A stretch of DNA of 64,000 nt, taken from the NCBI GenBank assembly GCA_028571685.1, contig CM053140.1:62688201-62752200 (forward strand), read 5' to 3'. Positions 55,901 to 64,000 of the stretch are shown one piece after another (within the stretch, counting starts at the first letter, position 1; each line of letters begins with the position of its first letter). The notes beneath the pieces are model-generated. The model did no database searches. It had not been told where the DNA came from and was given only the letters and a program-made list of their open reading frames with translations. A program made the position numbers and the translations under genes. The DNA is from Heterohyrax brucei. Its lineage: Eukaryota; Chordata; Mammalia; Hyracoidea; Procaviidae.

Positions 55901-56460
55901 CTTTTCTGATGTCAGGGAATTTTTCTGTCAGCAACTCTAACAATTCAGTCTGTATTTTCTGCTATCCCTCCCTGTTTAGGAACTCCAGTTACTTGTAGAT
56001 TGTTCTCTTGATAGAGTCCCACATGTTTCTCAATGCTTCTTCATTGTTCCTGATTCTTTTGTCTGATTTTTCCCATAAATGCTGGTGTCAGTTACTTTAT
56101 CTTCAGTCTTGCTAATTCTGCATTCTATTTCCTCAATCCTGCTCTTTTGGCTTTGCATTGAATTGTCTAACTCTGTAACTTTAATATTGATCTGCTGAAT
56201 TTCAGAATCATTCATGTTCTAGCAGTTCATATAGCATGCTTAATTTTTCATTTTGTTCTGCTGCACTTTGTTTAATCTCTAGAAGGGCTCTACACATAAT
56301 TCTTTGGTATTCTACTTCAGATAATTTCTGGAAGGGTTCCTCTGGGAAGCTGGGTTTGGTTTTTTTGTGTGGAGTCTATTGCTTCACTAAAGCCCCCGGA
56401 AAGTAATCAACTTGGCAGAAACTTTCTTTTCTTGTCCTTGTTTTCAGGCTGGGTGTACAT
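49950..56460 (-). mobile_element. Near-full-length L1 LINE, inactive, minus strand
   Basis: On the minus strand ORF1-like pieces lie at 56215-55532, with a coiled-coil part (VTELDNSMQSQKSRIEEIEC) and a C-terminal part (RLASGFSAETRLRRRQWDE). ORF2 starts at 55107 with an endonuclease segment (LNVNGLNASVKRQRVTGWI, CCLQETHLRRKD). Its later segments are broken by stops and frameshifts; the C-terminal region near 52600 still reads [20 protein letters not shown]. The 3' UTR runs to a poly-T at about 49955. A homopolymer T run sits at 53575-53594. It cannot move on its own. A separate ~0.5-kb repeat is nested at 51226-51705. Confidence 0.9.
51226..51705 (+). repeat. ~0.5-kb interspersed repeat nested in the L1
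   Basis: Inserted between L1 segments that would otherwise join (GATATATTCCAAGCAGTG | CACTGGGATTGCTGGATCAT), so it is younger than the L1. Same family as 30405-30940 in opposite orientation. It ends GTTAAAGCCATCCACTTTGT with GAATAAA upstream of the end. Confidence 0.8.
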
Positions 56461-56469
56461 TTGCTCTTT

Positions 56470-57005
56470 AGGGTGACTCAAACAGTTAAGTGCTTGACTG
56501 CTAGCTAAAAGGTTGGCAGTACTAACCCCCTAGAGGTGTCTTGGAAAACAAGCCTGGTGAAAAGCTACTAAGATGTCACAGCCTTGAAAATGTTATGGAT
56601 CCCTGGATGCTCTGTGAAGCCCAAACTGAAATTGTTCCTGAAGCCCATTCTTCAGACAAAGATAAGAGAGAACCATAAAACAAAAAGTAATACACATGAA
56701 GAACATGCTGCTTATATCAGCGAGATACATGCGACCAAATGGGCATCTGCTGTCCACAGGATGAGAAGGCAGGAAGGGACAGGAACTGGACAAATGGACA
56801 CAGGGAACCTGGCTGGAAAGGGGGAAAGGGGGGTTGTCACATGGGGGGATTACAACTAGTATCATAAAACAATATATAAATTTTTGAATGAGAAATCAAC
56901 TTGAGCTGTAAACTTTTAGCTAAAGCATACACAAGAAAGAAAAAAAACCTATGGAATAGCTAATAAGAGTTATTATGAGTCAGAAGTGACTCAACAACAG
57001 CAAAC
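56470..57005 (+). repeat. AfroSINE split by an insertion
   Basis: The 5' part is 56470-56595 (CAAACAGTTAAGTGCTTGAC ... CAGCCTTGAAAATGTTATGG) and the 3' part about 56947-57005 (TATTATGAGTCAGAAGTGAC). The two parts are adjacent in the SINE consensus. Confidence 0.65.
56595..56946 (+). repeat. L1 3'-end retrocopy inserted in an AfroSINE
   Basis: It contains GGAACCTGGCTGGAAAGGGG, AACAATATATAAATTTTTGA and an A-rich tail (AAGAAAGAAAAAAAAC), with TATGGA on both sides as a short target duplication. Resembles Afrotherian L1 3' UTRs; subfamily not determined. Confidence 0.55.
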
Positions 57006-58017
57006 AGTGGATGTGGTGGATAGGTGTGAAGGACTGGCCTTGGACCTATCCATCTCTTGAGTTGGCAGTAGTTAGGGGGGAGTGAGAGGTTTGGAGATAG
57101 CAAAGAAGAGGATACTCAGTCTCTGAAAGAGAAACATCGAAGGGAAAGATGTCTTCTAAGGAAATAACATGTGGATGCAGCAGGTACCCTGCCCTACCCT
57201 GTGCATGCCCATTGACCCACGTTGGCACCCCCTTAATGCACCTCTCCTTTTTGCTGTTGCAGAGGGAGGTGCCAAAAAGGGAGGCATAGGCATGCTCAAA
57301 CATTGTCAACAGCAGCCCCTCCCCAAACTCCAGCAATGGGGAACTGGTGGCCCTGCTGCCACACACAGTCCAGGAAGAGGACAGAATTGGGTGCTTCATG
57401 CTTGAGGTGGATGTAGAAGGCTGAGCGGGCAGAGCACAGCTAGAAGTGGTGGTTAGCCTGGGGAGGGAGTAGAGCCATGTGCACAAGAAAGCAGGGTTTC
57501 TGGTCCTATGACCACTTACCTGGATCCATTCCTGTTCTGCTAGTTCCTGGAATCCAATGGGTTGAGATTGAGTTGTGCAGGCAGAGTCACAAGTAAGGTG
57601 CTGTCTGTCTGTACCTTCACTGCCATGCACCAAGATGCAGACCCCTTCCCTGTGGACCTAGGGGTCATCAAGTGTCCAAGTCCTTCCCTACCTGGAGTGG
57701 CTGGGCTGGTTGTAGAATGGGCCCTATTCCAGGACCATGGCTTTGTGCCAAGAGTTGGGAATCCTGACCATCCTGCCCTGTTCTCATAGGATGGAAGACA
57801 GGCAGCAGTTGGTGCCTCCTTCATGTGTGACAGCCAGCAACAGCCCTCTAGCCAATTAAACCAGGGTCTGTGTTCTGCTCTGGATCTCTGTAGGTCTCCA
57901 CTGGGCACATGAAGCTGTCCCGTAGGGGCCTTCCCTTGGGCAAGTGGGAATCTAGTCATCCTTCCCCCATCCCAAGATCCTAATGAGCATGGTCTGGAAG
58001 CAAGTGCCCAATACTAT

Positions 58018-58330
58018 TAAGGGAGTCATAGAACCCTCCAGGGAGCCCATCTGATGGGAAGAACACATGACCCTTTGGGAAGCCAAGTCTCATGGAACAC
58101 TGAAGTGTTAATCTGATGGGATGGTCCAGTATTAAGGATTCTCCAGCCTGACAGGGAAGACCCCAAACTCTCTAGGGAGACCACCTGGGGTGGAGTCACA
58201 GAATGCCAAGGGAGGCCCCCGATTTGGGGAAAGTATCACAATACCCTTGAAGTACTCCAATAAGATGGCAGTGACACGGGACACTCTGGGGAGCCTATCT
58301 AACACAAGGCATACAGTACTCTTGGGATTC
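58018..58330. repeat. Degenerate tandem repeat, period about 37 bp
   Basis: Units share CTAGGGAGACCACCTGGGGT-like cores (variants at about 58041, 58077, 58175, 58210, 58288) separated by roughly 35-41 bases, with one short and some unclear units. An old minisatellite lying between pseudogene exons. Confidence 0.5.
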
Positions 58331-58766
58331 TGGCATCTGCTCCTACTTCTAAGAAACTGCTGTGTTCATGATACCAGTGGTGGCCCTATGCTAGAAAGTC
58401 TAATGGAGATTTCTCAGCCCTGTTTAAAAGCCTTCAGTGGCTTCCCCACTGTCTTTGGGATGAAGTCTAAACTTCTGATCATGGTGTTCAAGACTTTTCC
58501 TATGGCCAGTCATCCCTTTAGCCCGGTCTCGTAATTGCTACCTCCACTCCACAGTCCCATCATACTGAAAACACCTACAGTTCCCCAACAGGACAATGGC
58601 CAGGCTTTCTATGTCTGAGACCTGCAGTTCTCTCCACCTGGAACATTTTCATTCCCTGTAACTCCTCCTCTCAGGTCTCACCTAAACCATCCCATCCTCA
58701 AGGAAACCCTTAGACTATCTACACCGAAAGACGGGAGCCTACTCTGTACTCCACGTAACACCGAAA

Positions 58767-58925
58767 GAAAAAACAAACCCTTTGCCACTGAGTCAATTCT
58801 AACTCATAGATACCATATTGGACAGAGTAGAACTGCCTCCAGAGTTTCCAAGGAACGCCTGATGGACTTCAACTGCTGATCTCTTAGTAGCTGTTGCTCT
58901 TAGTCACTACGCCACAGGGTTTCTC
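58767..58925 (-). repeat. AfroSINE, antisense
   Basis: CCACTGAGTCAATTCTAACT, GTTTCCAAGGAACGCCTGAT, CACTACGCCACAGGGTTTCT. Confidence 0.93.
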
Positions 58926-60606
58926 CACTTAGCACAGTGATTTCAAATTGCCCATATATGGTTGATCTCTCAACTTTGAGCACAGCCCCTGTGCTCAATC
59001 AGTGTTAACTAAATGAATAGAGTTTTTATATTCTGGATAGGGGAGCAATCAGCTGTCCTCAGAGAAGCACAAAAACTTCCCCTAGGAGCTCTTGGTATTA
59101 TCATCACTTGGAGACAGAAAATAGATGCATTTGTGCAGGCACAGCCCACAAAGCAAGTTGGGACTGATGGAGAGGTGTTTGCCTGTGTGTGTGTATAAGG
59201 AGATTGTTCCAAGACAAATTTGTTTAATGTAGGGGTACTTTTTCTTTACAGGCAGCATTTGGGTGCCTAAAGAATAATGAACTCTGTCACTGGGGGTGTG
59301 TAAATGGATGGGGAAGCCCCTCCACAATACATCCGTAAAGAATCTGGCAGGAGAGAGCCTGGGAGAGGGGAGGAAAGTCCCATGGGTGTCCCTTATCTCT
59401 CCAGGGGCTGGTGCAGCAGCTTCCAGACAGGGTAGGCGGCCTTAGCCTCTGTGCCGTAGCGGCTCTCGCGAGCCTGTTTAGCAGCCTGGGCAGGTGGTGT
59501 CCACCACGAAATCCCTGGGCCCCAGGCCGAGCCCCTCCCCCTACGCCCTCCAGTACAGCCAGCAGCAGCATCTCTTTCCGTCCTCAGCTCCGCACCGCTT
59601 CTGGGGCCCAGTCAAGGGCTGGCTAGAAGGCAGCAGCGCCTGCGGACAGGGACTCAGCTCTGAGGGCCATATCCAGGCCATACTCACCCGGCTCAAGGCC
59701 AGGGAGTGTGCTCTGCACGTCCCTCAGCTTGGATCTACGTTCAGGAGTCTGACTAGAGCAGGGAAACGCGGGACTAAAGTGCGAGGATCTGATAACTACA
59801 CCATGGGCGGGTCCTTGACCGAGGCGGCTGGCGCGACCAAGGGAGGGGCCAGAGGAAGGAAAGACCCTGAAACATCGGAGAGGGGTGGAACCAGAGTTGG
59901 CGAAGGAGGGCTTGAGCCAGGGGGATGATTTGTTGGAGGCGGGATCGGGTTGGGCTGACTGGGACGGAATCCGGAGCGAGCGGCCAGGCCACCAAGCGGC
60001 CGGTGTGGAGAAAGACCGAGAAGACTTACAGCTGATCTCCGGGACAGATGGCGGGGGAGCTCATGACTCCGCCGGGTGCCTGGTGGCAGCTGAGACCGTG
60101 AAGCGGCCTCCCGGGCAGAAGCCGGCGCTGCGCTCCAGGGCTTTGTCATCCACCGCCAGGCGCACTCATGGCCCAGGGGTGACAGGAGCACAGGCCAAAG
60201 TGCTCATTCACCTCACTCAGTCGCCAATGGGAAGGCCAGGTCTAGGTCACCTCACTTCCCCTGCACACCCGGCGCTTTCGCATTCCCAGACCCCTACAGC
60301 CGTTCCCACCTCGAGATACTTGCTTATAGTAGATTTCCAACGAGTGGAAGTACTAGGCGTCGCCCAGTCTCAGGCCTTTGGGATGGTAAAGGAACGACAG
60401 ATTCCAAAGCGAGAGCACCTGAGGAAGTAACCCAAGGGGAAAGATAGGAATCAGCATACCCGGGCGCTCTCCAGCGCCTCCACTCTGTATCTCCCTTCCC
60501 TCCAAGGAACTCAAACCAATCTGCATACCCCTGCCATTTAGCTAACACTGGGTGCTGGGTTCTCTTCTACGGTAGCCCCTGTTCACCATCTCTCTATACA
60601 GGAAAA

Positions 60607-60752
60607 GAAGCCCTGGTGGCTCAGTGGGTAAGAGCTCGGCTGCTAACCAAAAGGTTGGCAGTTCGAAACCATCAGCGGGTCATTGAAAACCCTATGGGAC
60701 ACTTCCACTGTGTCCTCTGGGGCTGCCAGTCAGAATAGACAGCAAATGGTAT
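60607..60752 (+). repeat. AfroSINE
   Basis: GAAGCCCTGGTGGCTCAGTG, GGCTGCTAACCAAAAGGTTG, AAAACCCTATGGGACACTTC. Inside an intron of the MTMR9-like pseudogene, close to consensus at its head. Confidence 0.93.
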
Positions 60753-61239
60753 AGAGGAAAGGGCTAGCTTCAAGGCGTCTGGTGTGCCCCAGGTTGACCT
60801 CGATGCAGCAGGCGATGTTTAGTATGGCTTCCTCATCCTCCATGTCCAGCTTCAGCAACCCTGGTCTTCACAGTAAAACGTGTTGGTGCCCAGTTCTCCT
60901 GTGACCGTGGGTATGACTCAGTGTCCCTGACCCTCGCCAGGCAAGAGGAAAGGAATCCCAAAAGGTTAGACATTTTTGTAAGGGGGCACCAATTCCAGCT
61001 GCGCCTTCCCTTCACCAGCTCCCTGCCTAGATGCGCGCTCCCAGATCTGGAGGCTCCCCCATCACCTCTGTTTCTCAACCCAGTTAACACTAGTCCGCAA
61101 GTCCTGGCGCCCTGGCGATAGTGTCAGGCAGTGACCAGTGATGCACAGTGTGTTGCGCAGCCAGGGAGCCTTCCGGGCCTTGCAGGAGCTCGGCCCGGGC
61201 CCTGCCAGTGTGAATCAGTTCCGGGAACTCCATTCGCCC

Positions 61240-62255
61240 AGTAGTGGGACCTGGGGTCCAGCAGGACAGACTCTGGGAGCCGCATGGCGGCGGGCGAGGA
61301 CTCTGAAAGGGACAGAAACTGTCCCGGTAGCTGGCGACGCCCGCAGGACAGCTGGTAAGGAGGACCCTCTGAGGATGGGATATCACAATTGGATAGGAAT
61401 GTACTCTTCCTATTGTCCGTTCCTCCTAGTGAGGAGGCAGACCGGAGCCTGTTAAGGGAAACCCGATCTCCTCATCTGTGAAATGGGGAGAATAATTTTG
61501 TTTAAAAGTTCTTAGCCCGTACCTGGGTCTCAGAAGGCACTCAACTGTTTTTGTTGTTTAAACCCTAGGGTCCTACCACTTCCACTGACTTAAAGGAAAA
61601 AAAAAAAAAAGACAACCGTCTCTTCTGTACTTTGGTGAGAAGGCTAACAAGGATGGGTTTAACACCAGCGACTACTTATTTCCTCCCCTACCTCTGAGGT
61701 TTGAGTGAGGAAAATCCCTTGGTTCATCTTAAATGCAATCAGATGTGCAGCAGGTACCCCTCTCTTTCAACAGCTGGATATCCTCGCCTAAAGTCATACT
61801 CTGTAGGGGCTATTTCTGGCAGAGTCCTGCTCCCAGGAGCCCTGTCTTCACCAAGAAGGTATGCCTATAGTCTGAGCTGGGTTCAGTGTTTGGGGTTAGG
61901 GACCCAAGGATGACTGATGAAGCTTCTCATAGGAGAGATTTGTTTGGAAAGAGACACGAAAGCCAGCAGATTACAGTAGGAGGTATGGAAATAGTGGAGA
62001 ACTCACCCATCCCTCCATACATGTGTCTTTCCCTTCAATTATTCTTTCATTCTTCAGGCACTGATAATCAACACCTATGCTTTTGCTGGATGCTGATTCC
62101 TAGAAGAGTAAGACTGATTTAGCCTTCACAGGGCCTTATGGTCTACTAGGTTCCAGACTTTTGGTGTGGGGGAGTTATCTTTCTTTCAAATGAAAATCTG
62201 AAATCATAGGTGGAACCCCATAATATAAACATAAAGTTGGAAACACTATACAGAA
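61240..62255. other. Region upstream of the MTMR9-like pseudogene
   Basis: The first ~120 bases are CpG-rich (GCATGGCGGCGGGCGAGGAC near 61281) and may be the relic promoter of the pseudogene. A 15-base A run lies near 61600. Beyond that I recognise no gene or repeat. Confidence 0.4.
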
Positions 62256-62257
62256 TG

Positions 62258-62370
62258 TCAGCCATTTGAATCCACCAGTCACTCTTCAGAAACTGTATGG
62301 AGAAGTTCTACTCTGTCCTATAGGGTCACTATGAATTGGAATTGACTGGACTGCAAGAGGTTTGGTTTGG
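62258..62370 (+). repeat. AfroSINE, 5'-truncated
   Basis: GAATCCACCAGTCACTCTTC, TCTACTCTGTCCTATAGGGT, GGAATTGACTGGACTGCAAG. Confidence 0.9.
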
Positions 62371-62402
62371 AGGGTGGGTATACAAAAGAAACCAGACACA
62401 AA

Positions 62403-62572
62403 AGTAAACGCAAAACCAAGCCCACTGCCACTGAGTCAATTCCAACTCACAGAGACCCTACAGGGCAGAGTAGAACTGCCACATGGAATTTCCAAGGAGC
62501 ACCTGATGGATTCAAACAGTCACCCTTTTTGTTAGCAGATGTAGCACTTAACCATTACACCACCAGGGCTTC
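62403..62572 (-). repeat. AfroSINE, antisense
   Basis: CACTGAGTCAATTCCAACTC, TTTCCAAGGAGCACCTGATG, CCATTACACCACCAGGGCTT. It faces the previous copy tail-to-tail, 32 bases apart. Confidence 0.93.
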
Positions 62573-62959
62573 TGACACAAGAGCAGAAGTGGTAAAATTC
62601 CAGAACAGCAGCATAACCCTCACCTGGGAATTTGTTAGAAATGCAAACTGTCACGCCCTACCCAACATTCTGGATCAAAAACTCGGGGCCAAGCAACATA
62701 TTTTATTGAGCCAAGTAATATATTTTAACTAGTTCTTGAAGTGATTGTGATGTGTGCTAAGATTTGAGAACCTCTGGAAAACATGTAAACAGACAAAAAC
62801 TGATCTATACTACTATCAATTGGGGTAGTGGTTACCTTTAAGAATGCAGTGACAGGCCAGAAGAACACAGGGAGACTTCCCAGGTATTAGTAGTACTCAG
62901 CTGCTTAATTTGGCTGCTGGTTACAGAGATGTGTTCAGTTTGGGAGAATCCATCAGCTA

Positions 62960-63425
62960 TGTTTTTTGTTTGTTTGTTTTGTGGTGAAACTATATATAAG
63001 AAAACACGCTGTCTGAACAATCTCTACAAACTCTGACATTGCTTACCTTCTTCAAGTTGTGCAGTCATTCTTCCTATCATTTTCAAAATCTTTCTACCAC
63101 CATTAACATAAAAGCTAATGTCCCATAAGCAAAAACTCCCCCTTTCTCCATCTCCCTCCACCCCTGGTAACCTTTGGTTTTTATATACTTTTTTCTTTTG
63201 CAACTGACTTTGCTTATCTATCTTGTGACTTATCCACCTTGTGGCATGCATCAGGGCTTCATTCATCTTCATGGCCGACTAATATTCTATTGCAAGTACA
63301 CAGCATATTTTGTTTATCCATTAGTCAGTTGTTGGACGTTTTGGTTGTTTCCACCTTTTGACAATTGTAAATAGGGCTGCAGTGAACACTGGTGTGTGTG
63401 TATTTGTTTGTGTCACTCAGGTCTT
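62960..63425 (-). repeat. L1 3' end, antisense
   Basis: AACTCCCCCTTTCTCCATCT, CTAATATTCTATTGCAAGTA, TTTGTTTATCCATTAGTCAG, AAATAGGGCTGCAGTGAACA, the familiar L1 3'-UTR order on the minus strand. Confidence 0.8.
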
Positions 63426-63429
63426 TTGG

Positions 63430-64000
63430 GTCCATGTGTATTTTATAATTCAATACAAACTTTAAAAAGGAACCCCTCCTGTTAAGTCCTGGAAGGTGGC
63501 TAAAGAGCCCATCCATAATTCTGCCATTCCATCTCCCAGAGGACCCTAAGACTCCTCAGAGTATAGTTTGAAATCATTGATCTGTACCAGCTGAGATCCA
63601 GAGAGGGTCAGTGACTTGCCCAATCTCCCACAGAGCCAGAGCCAGCACCAGAACTCAGGTTTCCTGACTCCCAAGCCAGGGTTCTGGACCCTAGTCCTTT
63701 GCTGAAGGCCCACATCACACAGGAGGACTAGGTACAGCTGGGAAGCCTCCTCACTTCCCAGCCATGTAACTTGGGGCATGGGAGGGCAGCCAAGACTCTG
63801 GTGTGGATGATGTTTTTTTTATCCTGGAGCAGCTTCCTTTCTGGGAACTGGGTGTCTCCTTCTAGGCAAAGACAATAAAATTTGTCCAAGGGGCCAGAGG
63901 AGCAGGGTTCCTCCTGCCCCCAACCGGATGGGCATCACATGTCTCTCCCTGGATTAGTAGTCTGGGAAATTTCCAGCCCTTGCACACTCCGCCTACCATA
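63430..64000. other. Right edge, probable FAM167B upstream flank
   Basis: No exon is recognised. A MIR/L2-class remnant lies near 63590-63690 (GAGGGTCAGTGACTTGCCCA, reading as its 3' part). GGGAAATTTCC at 63964-63974 fits the NF-kB kappaB consensus. By synteny with human, FAM167B and then LCK should follow on the plus strand. Confidence 0.35.

Larger units (their letters stand above)
57200..61233 (-). pseudogene. MTMR9LP: MTMR9-like pseudogene, introns retained
   Basis: Minus-strand segments collinear with myotubularin-related protein 9, in order: 61233-61110 (MEFPELIHT, then frameshift, TLCITGHCLTLS); about 60905-60785 (LKLDMEDEEAILNIACCIE); 60195-60030 (VDDKALERSAGFCPGGRF, in-frame TGA, intact GTAAGT donor); about 59515-59397 (AAKQARESRYGTEAKAAYPV); about 57880-57786 (LEGCCWLSHMKEAPTAACL); 57660-57528 (VHGSEGTD, frameshift, GFQELAEQEWIQ, intact GTAAGT donor); and 57470-57230 (CAG-to-TAG stop, FLDCVWQ, frameshift, MFEHAYASLFGTSL). 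Segments are separated by intron-sized gaps and keep some splice sites, so it arose by DNA duplication, not retrocopying. Human MTMR9LP occupies the same place and strand. Parent MTMR9 is a catalytically inactive phosphatase-family regulator (known). Exon limits are approximate. Confidence 0.85.

Noticed and set aside
57046..57633. 195-residue open frame on the minus strand as a possible novel gene
   Set aside because: It joins pieces of two MTMR9-homologous exons through an intron and through out-of-frame sequence. It is part of the MTMR9-like pseudogene.
59885..60430. 181-residue plus-strand open frame near the expected FAM167B position
   Set aside because: It does not resemble FAM167B. 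It is antisense to an MTMR9-like pseudogene exon and GC-rich. FAM167B should lie beyond the window.

Overview
This is a gene-dense stretch of a placental mammal genome. All multi-exon genes were assembled by reading GT/AG junctions and checking phase against known mammalian proteins. About 24 copies of one tRNA-headed SINE (core: ...GTCGATTCCAACTCATAGTGACCC... in one orientation), together with the related RTE LINE tail, are the AfroSINE/RTE signature of Afrotheria. An elephant or close relative is the best guess (inference). Gene order matches human 1p35: (KPNA6 3' end)-TXLNA-CCDC28B-IQCC-DCDC2B-TMEM234-EIF3I-MTMR9LP. FAM167B and LCK would be expected just past the right edge.

Layout. 1-2755 is probably the 3' UTR of KPNA6. 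5.0-19.75 kb is TXLNA (+): CpG promoter, ten coding exons and a ~3 kb 3' UTR. 22.1-27.2 kb is CCDC28B (+). 27.4-30.3 kb is IQCC (+), whose last exon carries an in-frame TAG followed by 182 further open, homologous codons. 31.3-36.2 kb is DCDC2B (+). 36.2-40.2 kb is TMEM234 (-), convergent with DCDC2B and sharing a short promoter with EIF3I (+, 40.34-48.2 kb). 49.95-56.46 kb is a decayed near-full-length L1 (-) holding a nested repeat. 57.2-61.2 kb is an intron-bearing MTMR9-like pseudogene (-). The rest, to 64 kb, is SINE and L1 debris.

The genes are not a single pathway. They include a housekeeping translation factor (EIF3I), a syntaxin-binding coiled-coil protein (TXLNA), a BBS-modifier coiled-coil protein (CCDC28B), an IQ-motif protein (IQCC), a doublecortin-domain protein (DCDC2B) and a small four-helix membrane protein (TMEM234).

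I found no new multi-gene system. The most unusual signals are: a 140-bp, ~97% identical inverted repeat flanking DCDC2B exon 7, one arm of which sits between 21-bp direct repeats; a decayed copy of the IQCC IQ-motif exon upstream of that gene; the IQCC nonsense codon; and two minor-spliceosome (U12-type) introns, in CCDC28B and EIF3I.
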